Source: Acrocarpospora pleiomorpha (GTDB lineage Bacteria; Actinomycetota; Actinomycetes; Streptosporangiales; Streptosporangiaceae). Taken from it: a stretch of 64,000 bases of DNA. Below the pieces are notes generated by a model, which was not told where the DNA came from, made no database searches, and saw only the letters and a list, made by a program, of their open reading frames with translations. The stretch covers positions 1 through 64,000 of the forward strand of contig NZ_BLAF01000050.1 of the NCBI RefSeq assembly GCF_009687885.1. Direction: 5' to 3'. The translations under genes and the position numbers were made by a program. This document shows, piece after piece, positions 17,878-26,423 of this stretch (its first letter is position 1; every line of letters begins with the position of its first letter).

Positions 17878-18875
17878 GCGAGCACGGCCCGCAGGTAGGG
17901 CCCGATGGCCGCCGCCGACGCCGGGCCGTACGCGTCGGACAGCCGTTCCTCCCCGTCCCGCGCGGCCAGCCGCCATTCCTGGCAGCCGACGCTCTCCAGC
18001 ACGGCGGTGGCGATCAGCGAGGCCAGCTGGGCCGCGTGCTCGACGGCGAGCCCGCTGTCGACGCCGGCCAGGAACCCGGCCCGGAAGGCGTCGCCCACGC
18101 CGGTCGGATCGAGGATCTCCCGGGCCGGCACGGCGTCCACCCGGATCTCGGCGCCGTCGCGCCCCATGATGCGCGCGCCCTTGTCGCCGAGCGTGGTGAT
18201 CCGCAGCCCCACCCGCTCGGTGATCTCGCGCTCCGACCATCCGGTACGGCGAACGAGCAGCTCCCACTCGTACTCGTTCGTGAACAGGTACGCCGCCCCC
18301 TCCACCAGCGCCCGGCAGTCGTCGCGGCCGAGGCGGGGCAGCTGCTGCGACGGGTCCGCGGCGACCGCCACGCCGAGCCGGTGGGCCTGGGCGGTGTGGG
18401 CCAGCATGGCCTCCGGCGCGCTGGCCCCGACGAGCACCAGGGCGACCCCGCGGGCGGCCAGGATCGGCGCCAGGTCGATGGAGCCGGACGAGGCCATCGC
18501 GCCCGGATAGAACGAGGCGATCTGGCACTGGTCGTCGTCGGTCGTGCAGGTGAACCGCGGGGTGTGCGCGCCGCCGACGGTCAGCACGCCGCCGCAGTCC
18601 ACGCCGTGCCGTTCCAGCCAGGAGCGGTAGTCGGCGAAGTCGGCGCCCACGGCCCCCACGAGCACGGGGCGCTTGCCCAGGACGCCCAGGGAGAAGGCGA
18701 TGTTCGCGGCGACGCCGCCGCGCCGGATCTCCAGGTCGTCGACGAGGAAGCTCAGCGAGAGCCGGTCGAGCTGCTCGGCGATGAGGTGGTCTCTGAACCG
18801 GCCGGGGAAGTGCATGAGGTGGTCGGTCGCGATCGAACCGGTGACCGCGATGGGGCCGGTGGGGCCGATGGCCAT
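17874..18875 (-). CDS. PfkB-family sugar/nucleoside kinase, probably adenosine kinase
   Basis: A 333-residue ribokinase-family protein. N-terminal IAVTGSIATDHLMHFPGRF and RRGGVAANIAFSLGVLG bind the nucleoside or sugar; DPTGVGDAFRAGFLAG carries the anion hole and catalytic Asp; NEYEWELL and TLGDKGARIM are further family motifs. Bacterial adenosine kinases look like this, and the neighbours make and use SAM, whose product SAH yields adenosine after hydrolysis. Phosphorylating adenosine to AMP would pull that reaction forward. No SAH hydrolase is in the window. Overlaps folD by 4 bp and follows purU by about 19 bp. Family firm, adenosine specificity inferred from context. Confidence 0.82.
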   Translation of the reverse strand: MAIGPTGPIAVTGSIATDHLMHFPGRFRDHLIAEQLDRLSLSFLVDDLEIRRGGVAANIAFSLGVLGKRPVLVGAVGADFADYRSWLERHGVDCGGVLTVGGAHTPRFTCTTDDDQCQIASFYPGAMASSGSIDLAPILAARGVALVLVGASAPEAMLAHTAQAHRLGVAVAADPSQQLPRLGRDDCRALVEGAAYLFTNEYEWELLVRRTGWSEREITERVGLRITTLGDKGARIMGRDGAEIRVDAVPAREILDPTGVGDAFRAGFLAGVDSGLAVEHAAQLASLIATAVLESVGCQEWRLAARDGEERLSDAYGPASAAAIGPYLRAVLA

Positions 18876-18894
18876 GGATCCTCCTGGATGGCGG

Positions 18895-19800
18895 TCAGAA
18901 GACGATGGTGGTAGATCCGTCGACGAACACGCGGTCGGCGCAGTGCCAGTCGACCGCCCGGGCGAGCACGGCCCTTTCGATGTCGGCGCCGCGGCGGACC
19001 AGGTCGCCCACGCCGGCCCGGTGCGACACGCGGACGACGTCCTGCTCGATGATCGGGCCCTCGTCCAGGTCCTCTGTGGCGTAGTGGGCCGTCGCGCCGA
19101 TGAGCTTGACCCCCCGCTGCTTGGCCCGCTCGTACGGGCTGGCGCCGGCGAACGCGGGCAGGAACGAGTGGTGGATGTTGATCACCGGCACGCCGACCTC
19201 GTCGAGGAAGTCCGCGGACAGGATCTGCATGTACCGGGCGAGCACCACCAGGTCGACCTTCCCCGCGATGGCGTCGAGCTGGGCCTGCTCGGCTTCCGGT
19301 TTCGTCCGCGGCGTGACCGGGATGTGCGTGAACGGCGTGCCGAAGCCGGCCACGTCCCGCTCCAGGTCGGGATGGTTGGAGACCACGGTGACGACCTCGA
19401 TCGGCAGCTCGCCGCGGCGGGCCCGCCACAGCAGGTCGAGCAGGCAGTGGTCGTGCCGGGAGACGAAGATCGCGACCCGGGTGGGCGTCGCCGCCGAGCG
19501 CACCCGGAACCTGGCGCGCAGGCGCCGCGCCACCTCGAACTCGAACTGGCGCTCCAGCAGGGGCAGGCGCTCGCTGACGCGGTCCAGGTGGAACTCGGTG
19601 CGCAGCATGAACCGCCCGCCCCTGGACCCGGTGGAGAACTGGTCCGACTGGAGGATGTTCGCGCCGTGCCGGTAGAGGAACGCGCTGACGAGGGCCACGA
19701 TGCCGGGCCCGTCCTGGCACGAGACGACCAGGCGCCCGATGTCGTCGGCGACGGCGGATCCGGCCGGGGCGAGGGGCTGCTCGGAGACAGTGATCGACAT
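18895..19800 (-). CDS. purU: formyltetrahydrofolate deformylase
   Basis: A 301-residue PurU, which hydrolyses 10-formyl-tetrahydrofolate to formate and free tetrahydrofolate. An N-terminal ACT domain (residues about 20–95, LVVSCQDGPGIVALVSAFLY) precedes the formyltransferase-like catalytic domain with NIHHSFLPAFAGASPY and GATAHYATEDLDEGPII, containing the catalytic Asn, His and Asp set. The ACT domain in E. coli senses methionine and glycine, fitting its place in a methionine/SAM operon. It lies 7 bp after metK. It probably keeps tetrahydrofolate available for the methyl branch. Confidence 0.92.
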   Translation of the reverse strand: MSITVSEQPLAPAGSAVADDIGRLVVSCQDGPGIVALVSAFLYRHGANILQSDQFSTGSRGGRFMLRTEFHLDRVSERLPLLERQFEFEVARRLRARFRVRSAATPTRVAIFVSRHDHCLLDLLWRARRGELPIEVVTVVSNHPDLERDVAGFGTPFTHIPVTPRTKPEAEQAQLDAIAGKVDLVVLARYMQILSADFLDEVGVPVINIHHSFLPAFAGASPYERAKQRGVKLIGATAHYATEDLDEGPIIEQDVVRVSHRAGVGDLVRRGADIERAVLARAVDWHCADRVFVDGSTTIVF

Positions 19801-19807
19801 GCCGGGC

Positions 19808-21031
19808 TCAGACCATCGACGGGGTGGCGTCGGCGGTCAGCCCGGCGGCCACCCGCAGCTCGTCGGCGCGGTCGGTGCGCTCCCAGGGGAGGTCCACGTC
19901 GGTACGGCCGAAGTGGCCGTAGGAGGAGGTCGCCTGGTAGATGGGCCGGTGCAGGTCGAGGTAGCTGCGGAATGCGGCGGGACGCAGGTCGAAGCAGTCG
20001 GTGACCAGGTTGTCGATCAGGGCGGGGTCCACGCGCTCCGTGCCGAAGGTGTCGATCAGCAGGGAGACCGGCCTGGCCACCCCGATCGCGTAGGCGACCT
20101 GCACCTCGGCGCGCCGCGCGAGTCCGGCGGCGACGACGTTCTTGGCGACGTACCGGGCGGCGTACGCGGCGGAGCGGTCCACCTTGGACGGATCCTTGCC
20201 GGAGAACGCGCCCCCGCCGTGGCGGGCGAAACCGCCGTACGTGTCGATGATGATCTTGCGGCCGGTCAGGCCGGCGTCGCCCACCGGTCCGCCGATGACG
20301 AACCGGCCGGTCGGGTTGACCAGGAGGCCCCGGTGCAGCTCGCCGGCGTCGTACAGATCGGCGGGCAGGACGGGCACGACGACGTGGTTCCACATGTCCT
20401 CGCGGATCCGGTCGGCCGTCGCGTGCTCGGCGTGCTGGGTGGAGACGAGGACCCGCTCGATCCCCACGGGGACGCCGTCGCGGTAGCGGATCGTGACCTG
20501 CGTCTTGCCGTCCGGCCGGAGGTAATCGACCGCCCGCGTGGTGCGGGTGTGCGCCAGCCGGCGGGCCAGGCGGTGGGCGAGGGTGATCGGCATCGGCATG
20601 AGCTCGGGCGTGTCGTCGCAGGCGTAGCCGAACATCATCCCCTGGTCGCCGGCGCCCACCCGGTCGAACGCGTCGTCGGACAGGCCTTCGCGGTGCTCGT
20701 GGGCCCGGTCGACGCCCTGGGCGATGTCCGGGGACTGCCGGTCCAGCGCGACCAGCACGGCGCAGTGCTCGCCGTCGAACCCGTAGGCGCCGTCGTCGTA
20801 GCCGATGCGGTTGACCGTGTCGCGGACGATGCGCGCGTAGTCGAGCTGCGTCGGCGTGGTGATCTCACCGGCGAGCACGACCATGCCGGTGGTGACCAGG
20901 GTCTCGCAGGCCACCCGCGACAGGGGGTCGGCGGCCAGCGCGGCGTCCAGCACCGCGTCGGAGATCGCGTCGGCGACCTTGTCCGGGTGACCCTCGGTCA
21001 CCGATTCCGAGGTGAACAGGAAGTCCTTCAC
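19808..21031 (-). CDS. metK: S-adenosylmethionine synthetase
   Basis: A 407-residue MetK making SAM from methionine and ATP. Motifs: TSESVTEGHPDKVADAISD, VTTGMVVLAGEI, GAGDQGMMFGYA, the P-loop-like GGGAFSGKDPSKVDRSAAY and the C-terminal GHFGRTD. Length is normal. The GTG at 21031 has GAAGGAG upstream and overlaps the MetE-like stop by 4 bp; the open frame continues far upstream but is only antisense-type open reading. Part of the methyl operon; a housekeeping metK is expected elsewhere in the genome. Confidence 0.95.
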   Translation of the reverse strand: MKDFLFTSESVTEGHPDKVADAISDAVLDAALAADPLSRVACETLVTTGMVVLAGEITTPTQLDYARIVRDTVNRIGYDDGAYGFDGEHCAVLVALDRQSPDIAQGVDRAHEHREGLSDDAFDRVGAGDQGMMFGYACDDTPELMPMPITLAHRLARRLAHTRTTRAVDYLRPDGKTQVTIRYRDGVPVGIERVLVSTQHAEHATADRIREDMWNHVVVPVLPADLYDAGELHRGLLVNPTGRFVIGGPVGDAGLTGRKIIIDTYGGFARHGGGAFSGKDPSKVDRSAAYAARYVAKNVVAAGLARRAEVQVAYAIGVARPVSLLIDTFGTERVDPALIDNLVTDCFDLRPAAFRSYLDLHRPIYQATSSYGHFGRTDVDLPWERTDRADELRVAAGLTADATPSMV

Positions 21032-22074
21032 AGCGTGGCTCCTTCGGAGGGTGTGATCAGTTCGTCCCGGACGATCCGCGCCCCGCGGGCCATCGCGGCC
21101 AGCTTCGCCCGGGCGATCGCGCCGGTCACGTTGCGCAGGCCGCAGTCGGGGTTGATCATCAACCGGTCGGCCGGGATGTGCCGCAGGGCGCGGCGGATGC
21201 GGGTCGCGACGAGGTCGGGCGACTCCACGTCGTCGGTCTTCACGTCCACGACGCCCAGCCCCAGGTCGCCCGGCCAGCCGAACTTCTCGATGATGGCCAG
21301 GTCGTCGTCGCCCTTGCGGGCGAACTCCAGGACCAGCTGGTCGATGTCGGCGCGCAGGACCTCGGGGAAGAGGAAGTCGTAGTGCCCTTCCCAGGACGGG
21401 CGGGCGTATCGGTTGCCGTAGCAGACATGCAGCGCCCAGGTGACGTCCACCCCGGCGGTGACCACGTTGATGGCGTCCACCGCCAGCCCGGCCTGGCCGG
21501 TGTGGCCGGCGAGGAACGGCTCGTCGATCTGGAGCAGCTCCGCGCCCAGCTCCGCCAGCGCGTGCGCTTCGGCGTTGAGTACGGCGGCCATCGCCATGAC
21601 GAGGTCCCGCCGGCCGACCCGACCTTGCGCCCGGCATGAGAGCGAGAACGGGCCGGTGAACGAGAACTTGATCGGCGCCGCGGTCTGGGCCGAGGTGAAC
21701 GCGTAGTCCGCGGCCAGGCCCAGCGGCGACGGCCCGGCCGGCTCGGGGAGCGCGGCGACCTTCGCCTCGTAGTAGTCGAAGTAGAAGTCCTTGGCCGTCT
21801 CCGGGATCTCGACGCCGGGCATCCGGGCCAGCGTGTAGTCGATGTCGTTGTCCCGGCGCAGCTCGCCGTCGGAGACGATGTCGATCCCGGCGAGCTCCTG
21901 GTCGCGCAGGGCGGCCTTGATGGCCATGTCGTGCACGTCCTGCAGCTGGCTGTAGCTCATCCGGCCCCGGAAGTAGTCGGTCTTGAGCCGCTCCAGCCAG
22001 TCCGGCACGGGGTAGCTGCCGACGACCGTCGTGGGCAGCAGCGGGACGCGGGTGCGGACCGTTCCTCTCGCCAT
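21028..22074 (-). CDS. MetE-core methionine synthase (cobalamin-independent, single-domain type)
   Basis: A 348-residue protein corresponding to only the catalytic C-terminal barrel of MetE. Signature parts: VGSYPVPDWL, DGELRRDNDIDY, QIDEPFLAG, HVCYGN (zinc His and Cys), and NPDCGLRNV (zinc Cys), with a candidate Glu ligand between. The long E. coli-type MetE has an extra N-terminal barrel that is missing here, as in archaeal-type core enzymes. In this operon it should methylate homocysteine with a folate-bound methyl group supplied by MetF. Four-base overlaps or near overlaps join it to metK and the methyltransferase gene. Confidence 0.85.
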   Translation of the reverse strand: MARGTVRTRVPLLPTTVVGSYPVPDWLERLKTDYFRGRMSYSQLQDVHDMAIKAALRDQELAGIDIVSDGELRRDNDIDYTLARMPGVEIPETAKDFYFDYYEAKVAALPEPAGPSPLGLAADYAFTSAQTAAPIKFSFTGPFSLSCRAQGRVGRRDLVMAMAAVLNAEAHALAELGAELLQIDEPFLAGHTGQAGLAVDAINVVTAGVDVTWALHVCYGNRYARPSWEGHYDFLFPEVLRADIDQLVLEFARKGDDDLAIIEKFGWPGDLGLGVVDVKTDDVESPDLVATRIRRALRHIPADRLMINPDCGLRNVTGAIARAKLAAMARGARIVRDELITPSEGATL

Positions 22075-22077
22075 GGG

Positions 22078-23556
22078 TCAGTCCCTCGCCTGCGCGGTCA
22101 TCGTGATGATGTTGCCCGCCGACTTGTGCCGGAAGGGCTCGTAGTGCACGTCGAAGCCCTTGCGCCGCCCGACGTGCGCGAGCAGGGGGCCGTTGACCCA
22201 GTTCACGACCGACCCGTCGTACTTGCCGGGGCCGCGGAACTGGCTGCGGTACCCCTCGACGCCGGTGACGAAGATGTCGTGGCAGATCAGCCGGCCGTAC
22301 GGGTGGAGCAGCATGAGGCTGTCGGCGAAGCTGGCCACCGCGCCGTTGCTGACGTGCATGCGGACGTCCGCCCCCGACTCGAGCAGCGGCCGGAGCGCCT
22401 CGCCGGTGAACTGTCCGGTGACGGCGTACTGGTCGAGACCGGCCAGCGGCGCGTACCGCTCCTCCAGGCGCAGCATCGACCAGGCCTGCCGCCAGAACGT
22501 GACCGCGGTGTCCACGTCGGGGAAGTGGGCCGGGGCGGCGTCGGTGAGCAGCTGGGGGCCGAGCCGGAGCAGCTTGTGGACCAGGGCGGGGACCTGGTCG
22601 GGCGTGGCGGAGACCGAGTCCGCCAGCGTGGCCGCCGCGGCCGCGGGCAGGTAGGCGCGGGTCTCGACGCCGTAGGTGCGGCCGCCGATCTGGGCCACCT
22701 CGTCCGTCGGCAGGTTGTCGTACACGTTGGACACGTAGACGAGGAACACCTTGTACTTCAGGAAGCCCAGCGAGGTCAGCGGGCGCGTCGCGTCGAGCGT
22801 GACGGAGCTGACGCGGCCGGCGTGGTCGGCGACGGTCTCCCCGGCCAGGTCGAGGACGTGCTGGGAGTAGTCGCACATGAGGTAGTGCAGGCGCCGGTAG
22901 TAGTCCCCGCCGCGGGCCTGGTCGGCGCGGCGGAACTCGTCGAGGAAGACCTTGGCCTGGTGCCCGTTGCCGACGCCCAGCTCGACGACCACCAGTTCCT
23001 CCGGCAGCGCCGCCGAGCTCGCCAGCGAGTCCCAGACGTCGAAGAGGTCGTTTATCACGCCGCGGGCGGAGTCCAGGTTGCGCGCGTCGCTCTCGCCGCC
23101 CGGCAGCGCCTGCTCGTAGCCGCGTCCCGACGCCTTCTCCCACAGCTCCAGCGCGGTCCAGTAGAGGGCGTTGAAGGCCCAGACGCAGCCGGCCGAGCCG
23201 AGCCCCCAGTCCTCCAGGTAGGCCCGCTCGCCGGACCCGTCCCGCAGGCAGGCGGCGGCCAGCCCGCCCAGCGCGACCTCGCCGCCGCGCCGCACGTCGA
23301 CGGCCACCTCCAGGTCCTCCTGGCGGATCCCCGCCGGAGTCGGCACGGTTCCCCGGCCCGGGGCGGACAGGATGGGCCTCGCGTCGACGACGTCGCGGAA
23401 GTTGTCCCGGTACTGCACCCAGTCGCACACCACCCGCACCCGGGCGAGGTCCCGCCCGGAGTCGACCAGCGCCGCGACGACCGGGGCCACCGAGGCCATC
23501 AGGTCGACCGGCTTGTCGGCCCGCAACCTCGCGTGCGGCCGGAAATCAATCAACAT
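22078..23556 (-). CDS. SAM-dependent methyltransferase of unknown acceptor
   Basis: A 492-residue protein with a class I methyltransferase core near the middle: motif I VVVELGVGNGHQAKVFLDEF, then YLMCDYSQHVLDLA as the next strand and acidic loop, and FLVYVSNVYDNLP. The N-terminal about 190 residues (starting IDFRPHARLRADKP) are not assigned and may bind the acceptor. The ATG at 23556 overlaps the MetF stop (TGATG). It is the only methyltransferase in a SAM-regeneration operon, so it is either the consumer of that SAM or an accessory part of the cycle. Acceptor unknown; natural-product tailoring is one possibility. Confidence 0.7.
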   Translation of the reverse strand: MLIDFRPHARLRADKPVDLMASVAPVVAALVDSGRDLARVRVVCDWVQYRDNFRDVVDARPILSAPGRGTVPTPAGIRQEDLEVAVDVRRGGEVALGGLAAACLRDGSGERAYLEDWGLGSAGCVWAFNALYWTALELWEKASGRGYEQALPGGESDARNLDSARGVINDLFDVWDSLASSAALPEELVVVELGVGNGHQAKVFLDEFRRADQARGGDYYRRLHYLMCDYSQHVLDLAGETVADHAGRVSSVTLDATRPLTSLGFLKYKVFLVYVSNVYDNLPTDEVAQIGGRTYGVETRAYLPAAAAATLADSVSATPDQVPALVHKLLRLGPQLLTDAAPAHFPDVDTAVTFWRQAWSMLRLEERYAPLAGLDQYAVTGQFTGEALRPLLESGADVRMHVSNGAVASFADSLMLLHPYGRLICHDIFVTGVEGYRSQFRGPGKYDGSVVNWVNGPLLAHVGRRKGFDVHYEPFRHKSAGNIITMTAQARD

Positions 23557-24488
23557 CACTGTCGCCCTTCCTGGAGAGCCGCGACTGCCGGGCGGATGCC
23601 GGCCCGGCGCACGAGGTCGGGAACCTCGTCGTCGTGGCCGAAGACCATCAGGTGAACGCCGCGTACGCCGGGAATCCCGACCAGGGCCTGGATCGTCTCG
23701 ACACAGGCGTTGAGGCCCTCCTCCGCGACCCGGCGCTCCGGCACCCCGCGCAGGCGGCGCTCCAGCTCCGCGGGCACGTGCACGCCGGGCACCGAGCCGG
23801 TCAGGAACGCCAGCATGCGCAGGGACCGGATGGGGCCGACGCCCGCGATCACCGCGCAGCGCTCGGTGACGCCCTCCTCGCGCAGCTGGGCGACCCAGCG
23901 GGCGAAGGCGTCCACGTCGAAGACGTACTGCGTCTGCACGAACTCGGCGCCCGCGGCGACCTTCTTCGCGAGCCGCCGGGCGCGCAGCGCCATCGGCGCG
24001 GCGAACGGGTTCTCGACCGTGCCGATCAGCCACGAGGGCCGGGTCGCGAGCGGCTTGCCGGACAGCAGCGTGCCGTCGTCGCGCAGCGTGCGCGCGGTCC
24101 AGACGAGCTGGACGCCGTCGAGGTCGAAGACGGGCTTGGCGTCCGGGTGGTCGCCGAGCGCAGGGTGGTCGCCGGTGAGCAGCAGCACGTTGCGGATGCC
24201 GAGGGCCGCGGCCCCGATCAGGTCCGACTGCAGCGCGATGCGATTGCGGTCCCGGCAGGTCAGCTGCATGACCGGGTCGACTCCGGCGCGCTGGACGAGG
24301 ACGCTGCCGGCCAGGCTCGACATGCGCACGCTGGCGCCCTGGTTGTCGGTCACGTTCGCGGCGTCCACCCAGCCGCGCAGCGCGGCGGCCTTGCGGGCGA
24401 TCGCGTCCGGGTCGGCGTCGCGCGGCGGCCCGATCTCGGCCGTCACCACGACCCGGTCCGACGCGAGCGCGGCCCGCAGCCCGCTCAT
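23556..24488 (-). CDS. metF: methylenetetrahydrofolate reductase
   Basis: A 310-residue MetF-family (beta/alpha)8 flavoenzyme that makes 5-methyl-tetrahydrofolate. Visible segments: VVVTAEIGPPRDAD at the barrel start, ANVTDNQGASVRMSSLA, MQLTCRDRNR (substrate loop), LLLTGDHPALGDHPDAKPVF, EFVQTQYVFDVDAFARW and VIAGVGPIRSL. This type often works with a separate C-terminal MetV protein, encoded directly upstream with a 4-bp overlap. Start ATG 24488. Confidence 0.9.
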   Translation of the reverse strand: MSGLRAALASDRVVVTAEIGPPRDADPDAIARKAAALRGWVDAANVTDNQGASVRMSSLAGSVLVQRAGVDPVMQLTCRDRNRIALQSDLIGAAALGIRNVLLLTGDHPALGDHPDAKPVFDLDGVQLVWTARTLRDDGTLLSGKPLATRPSWLIGTVENPFAAPMALRARRLAKKVAAGAEFVQTQYVFDVDAFARWVAQLREEGVTERCAVIAGVGPIRSLRMLAFLTGSVPGVHVPAELERRLRGVPERRVAEEGLNACVETIQALVGIPGVRGVHLMVFGHDDEVPDLVRRAGIRPAVAALQEGRQ

Positions 24489-25027
24489 CGGCTCGCCCGG
24501 ACCGCTATGGCCGGCCGCGGATCGCTGCCGGTGAACGCGACCGCGATGCCCTCGTCGCGGCCCTGCCAGTAGTTCACCCACGAGCTCCGCGACCACTGCC
24601 GGTTGTCGACCGGCCGCTGGAGCAGGTCGAGGTCCGCGCCGCGCCCCGCGCTCTCCGCGCGATCCCAGGCCGTGACCCACACGCACCGCAGCGAACGGTC
24701 GACCTCGCAGGCGCCGTCCGGCGAGACGCCGCCGCACGGCCCGTTGCGCAGCTGCTTGGGACAGGTCATCGGGCACGCGTAGCCGGTCGCCGGCAGCGCG
24801 CACTGGCCGCACATCCGGCAGCCGAACAGCCGCTCCTTGGTGACCCGCTCACCGGCCGTGAACCAGCGGTAGAGCCTCGGACGGCGCTCGACGAACGCGG
24901 CCAGCCACCGGTAGACCGGGTTGGCGGCGAGGACCGCGTGCAGCGCGTACGCGAGGGCCGCCGAGATCCTCGGCCGGAAGGGCAGCGGCCGTCTCGCGCC
25001 CCGATCTCGAGCCTGTTCCACGGCCAT
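24485..25027 (-). CDS. MTHFR C-terminal domain protein (MetV-like, Cys-rich)
   Basis: A 180-residue protein whose core is the cysteine-rich domain found as the MTHFR C-terminal domain (MetV of acetogens): FGCRMCGQCALPATGYAC, PMTCPKQLRNGPCGG and GACEVD give about nine Cys residues suited to a metal or iron–sulfur site. It partners with MetF. The ATG at 25027 is preferred over GTG 25033 because GAGGAG lies five bases upstream. It is the first gene of the eight-gene methyl operon, and its promoter region faces the DUF418 gene and contains the cluster palindrome at 25185. Confidence 0.82.
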   Translation of the reverse strand: MAVEQARDRGARRPLPFRPRISAALAYALHAVLAANPVYRWLAAFVERRPRLYRWFTAGERVTKERLFGCRMCGQCALPATGYACPMTCPKQLRNGPCGGVSPDGACEVDRSLRCVWVTAWDRAESAGRGADLDLLQRPVDNRQWSRSSWVNYWQGRDEGIAVAFTGSDPRPAIAVRASR

Positions 25028-25184
25028 CCGCACTCCTCACGCCGGTATGTCCCCAAAGGTCGCAGGACCGCGGCAAGCGCGTCTTCGGGTGGCACCGCAA
25101 CTTTCCGGCCGTCGTCTTTGTGTCCCGCCACAAGACCGCTCCGGGCCGTCGGCGACATCAGGACGGCGTTGATTGCCGCACAAA

Positions 25185-25200
25185 TGGCGTATTCACGCCA
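25185..25200. promoter_or_regulatory. cluster palindrome, copy 1 (methyl operon / DUF418)
   Basis: TGGCGTATTCACGCCA, a 6-bp arm palindrome around ATTC. It fits TGGCGNNTTNNCGCCA, seen also at 29307 and 33793. It lies 158 bp upstream of the metV-like start and 30 bp before the DUF418 start, so it could control both directions. Confidence 0.55.
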
Positions 25201-25229
25201 AAACCATAGGAAAGTGGAACGTGCGGATC

Positions 25230-26423
25230 ATGCTTGTTAGCGTGACCACGCTGCCTCGGGATCCTTCCCCGTCCCTGTCGCCTCTCGTGCGGCGCGTCGT
25301 CGAAGTGGACATGCTTCGCGGGTTCGCGCTCTTCGGCATCCTCGTCGTCAACATCTCCTACATGGCCTCGCCGTACGGCACGTTCGGCCTGCCCGACCCC
25401 GACTTCACCCGAGCGGTGGACGACGCCGCCCGGCTGATCGGCGAGACGCTGTTCGTCGACAAGTTCTACGTGCTGTTCGCCTTCCTGTTCGGCTACTCCT
25501 TCACCTTCCAGGCGGAACGGGCTGGCGCGTCGGTGGTGCGGCGGTCGCTGCGCCGGTACGGGGCGCTGTTCCTGCTGGGCGCCTTTCACGCGGTGGTGCT
25601 GTGGCGCGGCGACATCCTGACCGTGTACGCCGTGCTGGGCCTGGTCCTGCTGGCGGCGCGCCGGGCCAGGCCGCGCACCGCGGTGAAGGCGGCCGTCATC
25701 GTGCTGGCCGTGCTCGTGGTGTTCTACGCGCTGCTGGCGGGGTTCAGCTTCTGGGCGGAGTCGGTGGGCCGGAACACTTCGATCAACGTGTTCGACGATC
25801 CCAGCCAGATGATCGCCGCCTACCGGGGCGGGCCGCTGGACGTGATCGGCGAGAACCTGGCCCTGCTGCCGGGGATGCTCAGCGGGATCTGGTTCATGCA
25901 GGCCGGCAGCGCGATGGCCATGTTCCTGCTCGGCTTCGCCGCCGGGCAGACCCGGTTGCTGGAGGACGTGCCCCGGCGGTGGCTCGTCCAGGCGCAGTGG
26001 CTGGGGTTCACCGCCGGGCTGGCCGGTTCCCTCGCGGTCGGCCTCACCCACCTGGTGGACCACAGCGGCAGCGGCGCCCTGCTGGCGCTCGACCTGGCGG
26101 TGACGACCGCCACCGCGCCCCTGCTGGCCGCCGCCTACGCGGCCACCCTGCTGCGGCTCAACACCGCCCGCCCGGGGATCGGCCGGGCCCTGGCTCCGGC
26201 CGGGCGCCTGTCGGCCAGCAACTACCTCGGCCAGTCGGCGCTGATGGCCCTGCTGTTCACCGGCTACGGCCTGGCCCTGTTCGCGAAGGTCTCGCCGCCG
26301 CTGCTGCTCGGCATCGCCGCCGCCGTGTTCGCCGGCCAGCTGCTCCTCAGCGCCTGGTGGACGCGGAGCCACCGGTACGGCCCGGCCGAATGGTGGCTCC
26401 GCACTCTCACGTACGGTCGCTAG
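25230..26423 (+). CDS. DUF418 family polytopic membrane protein
   Basis: About 397 residues with some nine or ten hydrophobic helices. The N-terminal motif VEVDMLRGFALFGILVVNI and the C-terminal GRLSASNYLGQSALMALLF are hallmarks of DUF418 (YeiB-like) proteins, related to acyltransferase-3-type membrane proteins. The function is unknown; roles in transport or acyl modification have been suggested for the family. ATG 25230 is used; GTG 25221 is possible and slightly better placed after AGGAAAGTGG. Its stop overlaps the rhomboid stop by 4 bp (CTAG). A copy of the cluster palindrome lies just upstream, which suggests membership in the biosynthetic regulon. Confidence 0.78.
   Translation: MLVSVTTLPRDPSPSLSPLVRRVVEVDMLRGFALFGILVVNISYMASPYGTFGLPDPDFTRAVDDAARLIGETLFVDKFYVLFAFLFGYSFTFQAERAGASVVRRSLRRYGALFLLGAFHAVVLWRGDILTVYAVLGLVLLAARRARPRTAVKAAVIVLAVLVVFYALLAGFSFWAESVGRNTSINVFDDPSQMIAAYRGGPLDVIGENLALLPGMLSGIWFMQAGSAMAMFLLGFAAGQTRLLEDVPRRWLVQAQWLGFTAGLAGSLAVGLTHLVDHSGSGALLALDLAVTTATAPLLAAAYAATLLRLNTARPGIGRALAPAGRLSASNYLGQSALMALLFTGYGLALFAKVSPPLLLGIAAAVFAGQLLLSAWWTRSHRYGPAEWWLRTLTYGR

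Noticed and set aside
19808..23428. 1206-codon minus-strand frame read as one fused protein ending in MetK
   Set aside because: Only the last 407 codons encode MetK, with a GTG and ribosome site at 21031. The upstream part is the shadow of the MetE-core and methyltransferase genes in another frame.
22078..24033. 651-codon frame as a longer methyltransferase
   Set aside because: The first about 160 codons overlap metF in another frame and have no family features. ATG 23556, coupled to the metF stop, is the better start.
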